DNA of 64,000 nucleotides from Flabesymbios commensalis (Eukaryota; Annelida; Polychaeta; Terebellida; Flabelligeridae), in assembly GCA_964017125.1 (NCBI GenBank), contig OZ024915.1, forward strand, positions 16,236,480 through 16,300,479. Reading direction: 5' to 3'. The translations under genes and the position numbers were made by a program. The notes under the pieces were generated by a model. The model did no database searches, was not told the origin of the DNA, and saw only the letters and a program-made list of their open reading frames with translations. Numbering within the stretch: the stretch's first letter is position 1; every line of letters starts with the position of its first letter. Of the stretch, positions 23,531-34,164 are shown piece after piece.

Positions 23531-24904
23531 ATCACAAATATCGCCAAAATAGTTGATAAATGTTTTTGTTTCCAAGTATACACCCCAATATCACTTGTGG
23601 CGAAGTTAAACCATTCTAAGTACCATAGAACAAAAAATAGTAGCTTTTGCAAAATTTACCGTATCAGAATACGGAAAATATTGCATTAGATTTGTTGATG
23701 AAAAGCTCACAAAAACAGTCAAAAGTCTCTCAAATTTTCTTTTCTCCACACAATTACATTAGGGGTGAATGGTTATGCATTTATCTAGTCCATATGGGTA
23801 AGAAAATTGATACATACATTCAATTACAAGGTGTACATGCAAGAAATATTAATATTGTAAAAATCTTAATTGCCCATCAAAAACACCCGTGCCTCCCCAA
23901 CTTTGACGGGCTGTAAAAACATGTACCACATTTCAGCGAAGCACCCAGATTTTTCTGTACCGTGAGATGTTACAGATTAAGAAAAGTAAAGGTGCTCTCA
24001 TGAAAAAAAAATGGACACGAAACCTCCCCCTCCCCCCCCCCCCTCCTCCCTAGCATCTATGCTATAATACAATATCGAGACTGTTTCAGCTTAGATAATA
24101 TACATTTTGATGTATTTAATTTACACAAAAATGCAAACACATAATATGTATGTGTAAAAATATTCACTGGAGGATGTAAATAAACGTGATTTACACGCAT
24201 GTTTATTCCCTTTACCGAAACGTCACGTTTTTTTCAAATTTAAACTAAAAAGCATTGCTCATATTGAAATTCTGATGACAGCTATAGATTTCCTATACGT
24301 GAAAACATGGGTGTAGATACCAACAACATCGTTTTATGTCAAATAATAAAGAAGGTACAGCAATAAAGGTGATTTTTGGATTTTCGGGTAATGCCGGCTA
24401 CACTAGGCTATATTTCAGATCAACAAATGTTAAATAACATTACGAATATTTCACAAATGATTGATATAAAAAAAGTTGTATTTTCACAGTGATAACTAGC
24501 CTACTGGTCATTTTTACCTTGATATGGTGTTTGAAGATCACATAATAAATACTTTAAGGTAATCGTTGCTTAGAATGACATTATTGATGCCAGAAATGGA
24601 TACTGCGTCACACACCAGTTAGTACAAAACGACGGAGTCGGAAACGACATATCACATAAGTCATATTTTTCTTATGTCCGCTGCTAGTCATTTTTGCACT
24701 TCACATGGAACTTTAAGGTAAACGAACAATTTTTAAGGTCAGATTCTGTGCCACACATTTAGCCAGAAGGGACATATCACATGTAACTATTTGACCACTA
24801 GTACACAAATAATCTCTATAACAGCTATGCTGATCATATTTTGACCTTCATGGGATTCTTGAGGGCCAAATAAGCTTAAAAATATGAAGTGTCGCAATAA
24901 TGTT
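23531..24904. other. Unassigned DNA with internal repeats
   Basis: The segment at 24,410-24,480 resembles 23,505-23,575 (caacaaatgtt-a-taac and nearby). Blocks with tagtcatttttgc and aactttaaggtaa recur around 24,510-24,730. A poly-C tract lies at 24,024-24,052. No supported gene. Confidence 0.5.
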
Positions 24905-25241
24905 CACTTAAATTACCATAGTCATGCTCACATAACGCCGGGCCAGCGCCCGGGAAAACAGTGTGCCACTGTGGGAGAACCAGAGATGCAAAACCGCCAA
25001 CAGTGATCCAATATTTGGCGAAACATCCCGAATGGCGAAGGATGTGTTCATATTCACCAGGTGGCTCGCATCCATATAATTATGTGTAAGGCCACCTGGT
25101 GAGTAACTGACAGAAACAGTTATACAACATTCTCCCATCCACAGAAAATACATTTGCTCTACGACTACCCATCCAAGACATCCAATAATCAGAAGGTGGC
25201 ACGAGACATAGAACGATGTTTGTTTCTCTGCCATCCACTGG
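24905..25241 (-). repeat. Unclassified repeat or exon-like block ending at a GATA array
   Basis: The minus strand has a 108-codon frame and an overlapping 66-codon frame, neither recognised. An inverted pair (caccaggtggc near 25,037 and gccacctggtg near 25,091) folds its middle. On the minus strand the block is preceded by a pyrimidine-rich ATCT array and TTTATTCCAG, which resembles a splice acceptor. I cannot distinguish an exon from a SINE-like repeat. Confidence 0.3.
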
Positions 25242-25243
25242 AA

Positions 25244-25267
25244 TAAAAGATAGATAGATAGATAGAT
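25244..25267. repeat. (GATA)n microsatellite
   Basis: About six tandem GATA units. A separate (TA)n run follows at 25,316-25,335. Confidence 0.95.
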
Positions 25268-25559
25268 GTTTTATTGACATGATTTCAAGTCATTGCTGAC
25301 TTATTTGTCATAGTAATATATATATATATATATATTTACAATATGTACAGCCAAGGAGCTTGTATGGATGTGTACAGCAGGGTTAGCATGGTTAGTTCTG
25401 TGAATCACTTATCGACATGGTATGTACACTTACATTCCGGCTTGCCATTTACACATTTAAACAAGCTTAATTGGGGTATATGAAATATTCATCATGACTT
25501 ATGACTAGTCTATTTAAAATAACGTCAGACACCATACAGCATTATCATGGTATGTACAT

Positions 25560-25685
25560 AGGGCATATTTGTTTCCCGCACCAAAACCTTAGATAAAATA
25601 GCTACTATCAGTTATTCTAAATGGCAGCAAAAAAGACACTCTGGAAAGCGTAGAAACTTAAGTTATATACAGGTTTACATTTAGT
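25560..25685 (-). repeat. Dispersed repeat, copy 2 (inverted partner at 6,955-7,080)
   Basis: The reverse complement carries tttctac-ctttccagagt, gtagctattttatct and ggttttggtgcgg in the same order as the copy at 6,955-7,080. Confidence 0.7.
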
Positions 25686-26130
25686 CTAGTGCGCGTTAGC
25701 CACACAGGCGACGGGAAGGGTCCCCTAAACTTAAAACAATAAATCTAGCCCTAAACTTAAAAGAATAAGCCCAAGTGAAATAATCTAATATATGGCAATG
25801 CCCAGTGTCTGATCATGAGAAATGTCATTAACATGATTAAGTTAATTAGAATGGGAATAAAAGATCAGATATATACATCATTGCTTAAAACAAATTACAA
25901 AATATATACAATCTAAGCTATATGACTAGCTCATCAGTACTGCGCAGAATTGCTGCAGACCGATGAACTAGCCCCCACTAAAAATGATTTTACACATAAT
26001 TACACATATTTTCTACAGCTTTAGCATGTTTAGAGCTGAAGAGCACCACATGTATTACACTAGATATGAGAGGCCATTGCACCTGGCCAAGTTCGTGAGT
26101 GAAGCGAAGAATGATTTGTGGGACTATGGC

Positions 26131-26465
26131 ATGCCAAACGTGGAGGAGCTAACTCTGGCTCGAACGTATCAGCGAAAGCCGCCGTCCAAGATTCGAACCA
26201 GATTTAGATAACGTTCCAAACGAAATTTAATGATGGCATGCATGACGTGGAGGAGGTCACTCTGGTTCGAACGTATCAGCAAAAGCCGCCGTCCAAGATT
26301 CGAACCAGATATAGACAACGTTCCACACGAAATTTAATGTTTACGATTACCATGATTACCATTACAAATTTGCAAAGTATGTCCCATGGATATCGCAATG
26401 TGCAATAGGCCGATCTGGTTCGAACGTATCAGCGAAAGCCGCCGTCCAAGATTCGAACCAGACCT
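26131..26465 (-). repeat. LINE 3' tail with three 49-nt hairpin units
   Basis: A unit with 11-nt complementary ends, TCTGGTTCGAA and TTCGAACCAGA on the minus strand, and a loop holding GGACGGCGGCTTTCGCTGA, occurs at about 26,156-26,204, 26,261-26,310 and 26,413-26,461. The first two lie within a tandem duplication of about 103 bp (each starts atggcatgc). The word GGTTCGAATC matches a tRNA-type B box, but no A box or tRNA fold is present. Confidence 0.85.
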
Positions 26466-26470
26466 AATGT

Positions 26471-29104
26471 TTATTGAGTATCATTACGATTAGGTTGTTC
26501 AACAACTTTTTTCTCAAAACACACATGCGTATACTTTGCAAGAGCGTTGATTATTGCATGGTTTTCGCTGCCCATGATAGATTTGAATTGTTCAGTCTCG
26601 CATTGGTTATTAAAGTTTGTGATATATTTTTTAGCCTCAGAGGGAAGAGCTTTTCTATCGAGTTCGAACATATTACACTGCATTAAGAAATGTATTTCGT
26701 CGTCAACTTGAGTCGTCTGACATCGTCGGCATACCCGATTAGCTAGAGGGGTTTTGGGTCTGGTATGTCTCCCCCTTTCTATTTCTAAATTATGGGAGCT
26801 AAGGCGAAGCCGAGCCACCGCAGCGATTAGTCTTGTGTCATTTAGATCCCTTACATACGTAGCGAGTTTCGGAAAGTAATCTGAGAAAGTGTTGTATGTT
26901 CTAAGTTTTGCCTGTTGCTTCGGGCATGAGATTTTTTCAGTCCAGTCGTCAATAAATTTGTCTTCAGTTTGTTGTTTAACATTATTTGTGAACCTACACA
27001 TTCTTTCTATCGTCTGTGTTTCCCAAGATGAACCCAGATTCAGATTAAAAAGTAATGTTTTTACATGCGTTGTCCAATTTTCTATTCCTATTATATCTAG
27101 TCCCAGGAGACAATTGTACGCGTTTTTTAAGATGTGGTAATCTGGTAGAGCTATAAGACGAGCCCAGTATTTCAGGGTCTGCACTTGTTGTTTTAGCAAA
27201 AGAGGGAAATGACCAGTGTCGCCGTATATGGCCAGAGTGAGTGTTTGTCTTCTTACACCAAGCATGTTTTTCAGATAGGAGAGATGTATTTTCTCTAAGT
27301 CAGTTTGCTCTCTACCATTGTATAGTATTTCAGAGCCATACATTAGAATAGGGCTTATCAAGCTGTCAAATAGTTTTAGCGCTAGGTTTGGGTGTAATTT
27401 GCCCAGTGAGGGTGTGGTGTAGCTTTTAATCGCGTATAATGCTTTGTTAGCCTGCTCTGACAAGTATGTATAATTTTTAGAGAACATGTTGTGGCTGTTG
27501 CTGCACCACATTTCGAGATATTTGTATGATTCACATATTTCTAATCTATCCCCTCCTATCTTAAAATCGTATGTCTCTTTTGCGTACCATTTATTGTATA
27601 TGACGACTTGACTTTTAGGTAGGCTAACGATTAGTTGCCATAATCTACAGTAGTCCCAAAATAATGAGATCTGTTTCTGTAGTCCTTCGGCTGTATCCGA
27701 AAAAAGTACAATATCGTCAGCAAAAAGTAAATACATAATTACCATACCCCCTAATTTAACATCTAAGCTGCTATCTAGACATTCTGAGATGTCACAAAGA
27801 AATTCTGTGAAAAGTTTCGGGCTTAAAACTCCACCCTGTAGGACGCCGTACTTGCTCTTAATGGGTTTGCTAAATTTATTTCTCCATTTAACACGGCCAT
27901 TCGACTTGTTAAACATAGATTTTATAACGGAGAGAAATTTACCGTCAACAAAGCGTTTTTTCAACTTGAAGATTAATGCGTCTCTATTTACATAATCAAA
28001 AGCTCTCGTAAAGTCAATATAGCATGCATATAAGGGTTTTTTGTGGGCCTTTTGCGAGACTACAAAAGATTGTAGTATGAAAATATTATCGATGGTCCTG
28101 CTATTTCTTTTGAACCCAGCCTGACATGGATCATCGTCAATGCATACTTCGTTTTTGTATGACAAACGCGTTTCTAGGATAGATTCGAAGAGCTTACCTA
28201 AGGCTGGCATAACACTAATTCTCCTATAGTTCTCTGCGCATGATTTACTTCCACTTTTATGAATTGGAGTGATTGTCCCTTGTACCCATTTATCCGGGTA
28301 ATCCCCTGTGTTTGAGATATTGTTAAATGATGATTCCAACAATGTCAAGAAAATTATGATATCACTTTTTATAAATCCCAGTGATATGCCATCTATACCA
28401 GGTGATTTGCCTTTTTTTAATTTTTTTAAAGCATGTATAATTTCACATGTTGTAATGTTGCTGTTTAGTATGTTGTTCGCAATATCTTGCTTTATATTAA
28501 ATGGTGGATTTCCCTCTTTCCAACTGCTTATTTTATTTTCAAGGAGGCTGCTATCGATTTGTCCCTGCGGCGGTGTGCTCTGTTTCAAAAAACAATGATA
28601 AAAATCAGATAGGTCTATGTCCACTACTTCTTGGGTGGATTTTCGTTTAAGATTTTTCAGAAATCCTAGATAATTGTTTGGGTTTTCGGTGGTTAAACAT
28701 TGGAGTTCTTGTTTACATTTCCTGATGTGGGTTCTCTTTTTTCTCTGTACTAGTTGTTTATATTTCTTACGTAAATCAAAATAGGTATCGCTGTTTTTGG
28801 GTATAGCTATATCCTGCTGGTGTCCAAATCTATTAACTTCATTTTTAAGTGTCTTACATTCACTATCAAACCAGCTGTTACTTGGAAAACATTTTTGCTC
28901 TATTTTTTTGTCACTGCTGGGTTTTTCACACAAATCACAGGCTAAGTTTTCTATTATATCCAAGCATTTTGAGCTACGCAGCGCGATCTGATATTCGCTT
29001 TGTTTCTCAGGACACCATTTATATATGTATCGTGGTCTGTGGTCTTCTACATTTGCATCCGGTGGTTTTGATTTCTCATTTGCAAAATGCGAGAAAATTT
29101 GCAA
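26471..29104 (-). CDS. LINE reverse transcriptase ORF (877 codons)
   Basis: One uninterrupted frame encodes a non-LTR reverse transcriptase. Visible landmarks by residue are GKSPGIDGIS (about 232-241), PIHKSGSKSCAENYRRIS (about 280-297, RT block 3), CYIDFTRAFDYVNR (about 361-374, first catalytic aspartate), YGVLQGGVLSPKLF (about 419-432), LLFADDIVLF (about 459-468, catalytic FADD box) and a C-terminal CRRC-X9-H-X4-C motif (about 792-810) that probably binds zinc and nucleic acid. The annotated first codon is arbitrary, because the protein would normally continue from the endonuclease. Overlapping plus-strand frames are shadows. Confidence 0.92.
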   Translation of the reverse strand: MQIFSHFANEKSKPPDANVEDHRPRYIYKWCPEKQSEYQIALRSSKCLDIIENLACDLCEKPSSDKKIEQKCFPSNSWFDSECKTLKNEVNRFGHQQDIAIPKNSDTYFDLRKKYKQLVQRKKRTHIRKCKQELQCLTTENPNNYLGFLKNLKRKSTQEVVDIDLSDFYHCFLKQSTPPQGQIDSSLLENKISSWKEGNPPFNIKQDIANNILNSNITTCEIIHALKKLKKGKSPGIDGISLGFIKSDIIIFLTLLESSFNNISNTGDYPDKWVQGTITPIHKSGSKSCAENYRRISVMPALGKLFESILETRLSYKNEVCIDDDPCQAGFKRNSRTIDNIFILQSFVVSQKAHKKPLYACYIDFTRAFDYVNRDALIFKLKKRFVDGKFLSVIKSMFNKSNGRVKWRNKFSKPIKSKYGVLQGGVLSPKLFTEFLCDISECLDSSLDVKLGGMVIMYLLFADDIVLFSDTAEGLQKQISLFWDYCRLWQLIVSLPKSQVVIYNKWYAKETYDFKIGGDRLEICESYKYLEMWCSNSHNMFSKNYTYLSEQANKALYAIKSYTTPSLGKLHPNLALKLFDSLISPILMYGSEILYNGREQTDLEKIHLSYLKNMLGVRRQTLTLAIYGDTGHFPLLLKQQVQTLKYWARLIALPDYHILKNAYNCLLGLDIIGIENWTTHVKTLLFNLNLGSSWETQTIERMCRFTNNVKQQTEDKFIDDWTEKISCPKQQAKLRTYNTFSDYFPKLATYVRDLNDTRLIAAVARLRLSSHNLEIERGRHTRPKTPLANRVCRRCQTTQVDDEIHFLMQCNMFELDRKALPSEAKKYITNFNNQCETEQFKSIMGSENHAIINALAKYTHVCFEKKVVEQPNRNDTQ

Positions 29105-29678
29105 TGTAAACGTAATGGCCCAATTTGAAAATTAAATATTAGGTTTAGTAGGTTATATGGGGTTAGAAAGTAGTCAACTACACTCCGGCCGCGTCTACAG
29201 TAAATTGTGTAGTCCCCTTTGTCACAATCCTCTCCTAACCTACCATTACATATTCTCAGTCCGGTGTTTTTGCATAAATCTAACATGTTCTCTCCATGTG
29301 TGTTACTTACTTATTCTTGATTTAATTGTTAAGTTAGGATTATTTGAACAGTTTGGGTTTTCGATGAAATCATCTTTCGAGCCAGTTCTTGAATTAAAAT
29401 CTCCACAATACATCACGTGACATGACGTAGAGTATTTCGCAAATTCAGATTCGAGTGTATCAAATATATCGTCTTCCACTGTATGACAGGATTCACGTGG
29501 TGGTATACAAACAATACCGATCATAATATTTTTTTTCAAGTTTGTAAGCCTGGTGTGTTTGATAGTTATCCAGACCAGGCAGTCATTAACTTGTTTTATT
29601 TGTACACTTTTGTTTAGCCAAATAAAAGATGGACAGAGACTTTCAAAAAAATTAAGGTCACTACGATTTGTTTTTGCC
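29047..29678 (-). pseudogene. LINE apurinic-type endonuclease remnant
   Basis: A frame at about 29,303-29,678 contains LNFFESLCPSFIWL, IGIVCIPPRES and YCGDFNSRTGS, the last being a typical APE-endonuclease block. After a frame change near 29,287-29,302 a second frame (29,047-29,286) gives GRSVVDYFLTPYN, the SVVDY block near the domain end. A further frame change near 29,100 is needed to enter the RT ORF. The N-terminal third, including the first catalytic residues, is absent. The copy is therefore not competent although its RT frame is open. Confidence 0.85.
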
Positions 29679-29680
29679 TA

Positions 29681-31258
29681 GCACGCGCATGGAATTGTTG
29701 CCTGGAATTGTTGCCGGTTTCCACAAAAACCCAGTTAAATTCAGGGGATAAAAAAACACCCCCCCCGAAAAAAAAAAAAATAACCAGCTATGTTTTTTTG
29801 CTAGTTGTTTTGGTCGCCCTCATTAACTTTTTCAAAATTAGTCAAAAGTTTTTTTATTTATTTCGTCGCCTTTATTAATAACTCTCCAGAAATTCGTTAA
29901 ATATTATGTTTTGCTTTTCTATTTTTTTCCGATTTTCCTAATTTGATTTTGATCTAAGACAGGCAAAACAGAGAAAAAAATATAGTGACCCTAATAGTAT
30001 GAAATCATGGAACATTGAGGTGTACGTCGCATTAATGTTAACTTAAATTACCATAATATTTACATTGCAAATTATTATTAGTTTGTATTATTTGCTAATA
30101 AGAAAATAATCAGATTATCATGTTTTAAACAAATATATGCAATTTGGGAACGATATTCCAAGAGCAGTAAGAAAGGGTGCTATGACTTTTCTAAGTCATC
30201 CAACATGTTCTTCTGGAATTATCCAGGATTTTCTGGATCACTATAATGCTATGCAAAGGAAAAGACAGTATTTGCTCACTTGTAAAGTGAGCCGATACTG
30301 CCTTTTGGCTTGTGTGGCAGTAGGCGTATAATAGGGTCCAATGTTGGGTAAATGATGTACGTGCATGTTGTTTGATTATCCATTCCTTGATTAAATGAAA
30401 ATATGATGGTGAACAGACTTCCCCTATGTACAGACCGACTCCACCCTTTAGTCTCTAGATTTCATACATTTATCCTATGTTTCAATTCCTGGCCAGCGTC
30501 ATAGACAGTGGCCAATTTATTGTGTATTTGTTATGGACAGTTAAAACTCTTTGAATGCTACAGGTAAAATAACAGTTGCAATTAGATCTATGCAAATACA
30601 AAATGTTGAATTAATGTTGTTTTAATGTTGGGCTAGCGTCGCGGATAGTGACACTGTACAGAGACAAATTAGGTCAATGTGTGTAGGCCTACTGGCACTC
30701 TGAATGCGATTTCACTAGACAAACAAATAGCCTAGATATTTATTTAAAAGTTTAAAAGCTCAGTGGGGACTTCTGAAATTTGAAGCCTAAAGTCCGAAGT
30801 CTGAAAGATAAAATTCCACTTCAGAATAGCTGCCAAAAAACTCATACTCGAAATCAATTCCAATCCATTGTACCATAATAAAAATCACCCAACAAAATTC
30901 CAAATGGCCGCCACAAAAACGCATAAAACCTAGCCCAAATATTATTGTTACCTGAAAAGTCACAATTCCCCTCTAGTTTTAGCCTACATTAACCTTTCAC
31001 AAATTAAGTACGGGGTAGGCTTAGTATTACGCTAGGCCTACTTAGCCTACAACGTATTTTTTTCTGTAATTTAACCTTACCATGCCATCTGCTCTACTTC
31101 TAGGCTACATGTTCAGGTGATGTTGGGGACAATTTTTTTTAAATAAGAGTCACCAGACCCTTTATAAATAGTGTTTCTGAAGCGTGGAACACACCAACGC
31201 GATTGCCCACTCGACGTCCCCGGCCTCGCAACGTTTGGGACGATTCTGTGAAACGCAG
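29681..31258. other. Unassigned DNA
   Basis: Holds poly-C/poly-A runs near 29,760-29,780, a 21-bp hairpin at 30,256-30,311, and fragments at 30,330-30,350 and 30,615-30,655 resembling the CCAAC/GCGTC hairpin family. No supported gene. Confidence 0.55.
30256..30311. other. Short-loop hairpin
   Basis: Arms aaaagacagtatttgctcact and its near complement pair at 18 of 21 positions around a 5-nt loop (tgtaa). It might be a transposon relic. A microRNA precursor is possible, but the loop is unusually small. Confidence 0.6.
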
Positions 31259-31356
31259 TGACGTCACCAAAAACGTTTTGCATGGAAACTTGATGAAAAT
31301 AAAGTTATATAAGACCCCCTCCATACTTCGTTGTATTAGCTAGCTCGGGGACAACA
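31259..31356 (+). promoter_or_regulatory. Candidate promoter: CRE plus TATA box
   Basis: A perfect TGACGTCA lies at 31,259-31,266 and TATATAA at 31,306-31,312. An ATG in a favourable context (acaacaATGG) follows at 31,357, placing a plausible start site near 31,335. A second perfect TGACGTCA lies at about 31,814-31,821. The spacing suits an RNA polymerase II core promoter, but no transcript evidence is available. Confidence 0.35.
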
Positions 31357-31497
31357 ATGGAGGTCAAGGCTATCGAGTTTCACAGAATGTTGTTTGAATT
31401 GTGGGCAAGCGTCCCAGGCCCGGGGGACATCCTGCGGAGAATCGTGTTGTTGTGTTTCACGCTTTATGAACTTATCCCTGCTATGGTGGTCCTATAA
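31357..31497 (+). CDS. Short hypothetical ORF downstream of a TATA box (46 codons)
   Basis: The frame begins MEVKAIEFHRMLFELW and ends LYELIPAMVVL at TAA 31,495-31,497. The C-terminal half is hydrophobic (about residues 29-46) and could be a membrane segment. The start was chosen for its Kozak-like context just after the candidate promoter. An AATAAA lies near 31,849. I do not recognise the protein; it may be a first exon, a micropeptide or chance. Confidence 0.25.
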   Translation: MEVKAIEFHRMLFELWASVPGPGDILRRIVLLCFTLYELIPAMVVL

Positions 31498-32123
31498 ATC
31501 AGCATTCTTATTGCAACATACACTTATGCACCTCGGAAGTGGGTGGGTGTGTCTTGCAAGCCCCAACTCGAATTTTTTTTAGAAATGTTTTTTTTTTTTT
31601 GTTGTTGTTATACATGTTTCCAAAAAAACAAAACACATTCGGCTATCGGGTTGGGTGGGTGGGGTCTAGCCAATCCGGGTTTTTCTCGGACTTTTTTTCT
31701 CTTGACAGAACCCCTAAGTGAGTGTTTTACTGAAAAAATCGGGTAGGCCTATCATTTGTATGTTTGAAACCGTGTGTAATCACCAGGTGACGCTTCAGGC
31801 AAACCTGTTCCATGACGTCATGTTTGCAATCGAGGCTTGCGACCTCCATAATAAAAAAATGGCTGACAAGCAGGACTGATAATCAACAGTTGATTTTAAA
31901 GTCATTTGAGGACAAGCTTCCTTACATAATAATCTTAATTGATTGGTATTAATTTATTAAGTATATCGATTTTGTTATTTGTTTACGATATAAATATGCA
32001 TATGTGTCTGTTTTCGTACAAAACGAGTTGATTTTCCGCCGCTGTCGCTAATAATATCATGACCAATCTCAATCTGATCTCTGATCGGCAGCTTTCATCA
32101 ATCAAATGTTGTCATTGACATTA

Positions 32124-32566
32124 GGCCTAGTCTATAGTAAAGTCACTTTAAATCTGTCACTTTCGCGTTGCATGTTTTTCGCTCATTGCTCAAGCAATTT
32201 TCATCCGATTCTCATGAAATTTGACAAGCGTTAGTTTATACTCTTACGGCACCTGCCCTGAAAATTTCAGGGAAAAATATTATGTAGTTTAAAAGTTAGA
32301 CCATTTGACATGTAGTTTTTGCGAATTGTGACGCTCCTTTATAAACCCATTGAACGCTATCAGCTTGAATCACGAAATTCCACTACATGTCAAATGGTCT
32401 ACCTTTTGAAATACTCATTCAAATTTCACGAAATTTTCAGGGTAGGCGCCGGAATAGTTGAAAAGAGTGCTTGCAAAATTTCATGGAAATTGGTTTAGAA
32501 TTGACTGAGAAATCAGCTAAAAGCACCCAACGCTGGTGGAAGTTGACTGCAACTATAGGCCCTAAT
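32124..32566. mobile_element. Foldback element, family F, copy 1
   Basis: Its two halves are long imperfect inverted repeats. On the left are gcatgtttttcgct and agaccatttgacatgtagt; on the right are actacatgtcaaatggtct and ttgactgagaaatcagctaaaagc. Ends near taggcctagtctatag and ctataggcccta also pair. Non-coding. Confidence 0.7.
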
Positions 32567-32841
32567 TTTATTAATTTATTTTCGGATTCACTCAGATTCA
32601 GTCAGTGACTGAGCAGCTGAGTGCACGGCGATTTAGCTCCCCCACCAACTAGTCTATGTCTACTATGATCAGTAGATACCCGCCGGCAGATTAAGTTCAT
32701 AACTTGTAATTTGTATCGCATCGACGCATGTTTTTCGCTGATTTCTCAGTCAATTCTCAACCGATTTTGATGAAATTTTGCAAGGACTATTTTCGGGTCA
32801 CACGCCGACTATTTTTTATTTTCATCAGAGAATATTATATA

Positions 32842-34164
32842 CCGTATTATCCCTAATAAACGCGCCAGGCGCAGAGACGAAGTTGGGGGCGCGTTAATTA
32901 TGTGCACTAAAATGTTAATCTGTATTTCACGGCCACATTCGGCCGGGGCACCGTCATTAATTTAAGCCATGCGACATTGGTGAGAACTGACCGCACATGC
33001 AAGCCCCCATCCACCCACTCTAATGCCGCCACTCGTTTCGCGCTGGCAGCAGGTGTAATTGGTGTGTTAACACAGGCTGACACCTTATGCAGCCAAGGCC
33101 CGCTATATAGGCAGGCTAGACGCCGCCGTTAGGCGTTACCATCATATTTCATCTTGGAATGTTCTTATTTGGGCACGACGATATCTAAATATGGTATTTG
33201 TTTTGAGATACATTAGATAATAGAGATACGTCGGCGACATACTCTTTGAATGCTTTAGAAAGACTTTGGCCCAACTTATTAAATTTACTTCTATTTTGAC
33301 ACAGTGTGTAGGCCTCAGAATTTCTGCCACAGCAGACCGTCCCCGGCCTGATGACGTCATCTACTCTCGCCGGCCTTAGCTCGCCATTTAACAAATGGTG
33401 GTATATTATCTCTGCAGGGACATCATATGTATACATGTGCGATAAAAATGTCAACATTGGTTCAATGCTGCAACAGCATTAATGGGCCAATGCCATGGTT
33501 GGATCCTCTGGGGTAAAACAAGTATCAAGTCCTGTGTCTCGGAGCTACTATAGTAGAGCAAGATCCATACCTCACATATCTGGATGACCAGTAGACGCCA
33601 ACTGCTGACGGCCAAAACATGAGGTAGCACGATAAACAGGGGCAGACGTTTTTCTTGTCATCAGTGGCTTTAAATCTTACTTAGCATTAAGCCTATAGGC
33701 CTACATTGGCGTCGCATTAATAGGGGCCTACTCCTGGAATTTAACAGGGGCGCTTGTAAATCTGGCTGAGTCAATGATCACTGAGCTAGTGCAATGGACA
33801 TCCATTACTTTCGTTACAAGTAAGCAAACCTGACAGACTGTCGTTATTCTGACACAACTCAACGATTACTTACTCAACACACACAGGTGTTATTCACCTG
33901 TACGACGTTGGCCCAGTGTTAAAAACAACGTGTACAACAACTAGTCTACATGTAACAGTAGCATACCGCGTTTACACCCACGCTCAGAACACACTGACCG
34001 GGCTCAACTATGTTGACACGGCTACACACAGAAGGCTGGTGTCTGGTAGATTTTTTCAAGCCAGCTGACTTTCTGGGTATACAGGGTACATGGAAAACCG
34101 GGGAGGGGGGGGTGGTGCAATGCGTTCATCAGGGGGAGCGCGTTTATTAGCTTGGATAATACGG
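32842..34164. mobile_element. TA-flanked non-autonomous DNA transposon nested in family F
   Basis: Terminal inverted repeats are CCGTATTATCC-CTAATAAACGCGC on the left and the complement of the same with a short insertion on the right. Both are flanked by TA (32,840-32,841 and 34,165-34,166). Removing the element restores a continuous family F copy. No transposase is recognised. TA duplication suggests a Tc1/mariner-type or related superfamily, but the ends do not settle it. Confidence 0.75.
33185..33457 (-). CDS. Hypothetical 90-codon ORF inside the nested transposon
   Basis: The frame begins MLTFLSHMYTYDVPAEIIYH and includes LNGELRPARVDDVIRPG. Composition is protein-like, but no domain is recognised. 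Within a non-autonomous element it could be a captured host exon, a transposase scrap or chance. Confidence 0.25.
   Translation of the reverse strand: MLTFLSHMYTYDVPAEIIYHHLLNGELRPARVDDVIRPGTVCCGRNSEAYTLCQNRSKFNKLGQSLSKAFKEYVADVSLLSNVSQNKYHI

Larger units (their letters stand above)
26131..29680 (-). mobile_element. Long APE-type LINE, 5'-truncated
   Basis: It covers an endonuclease remnant, a full-length open reverse transcriptase ORF and a structured 3' tail, all on the minus strand. The 5' end appears truncated inside the endonuclease. The long open RT frame argues for a recent insertion. The clade is not certain: the RT and the C-terminal cysteine/histidine motif fit the Jockey/I/CR1-like groups. 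Confidence 0.85.

Noticed and set aside
26150-26465. Possible tRNA genes from the GGTTCGAATC words
   Set aside because: No A box, acceptor stem or anticodon arm can be placed. The sequence folds as a simple long-armed hairpin instead.
26474-29109. Several plus-strand ORFs over the long LINE
   Set aside because: All are antisense shadows of the 877-codon RT frame; none has an independent motif.
30256-30311. miR-200/miR-8-like precursor, considered because of the atactg word
   Set aside because: The seed order and loop size do not fit that family; kept only as an unclassified hairpin.
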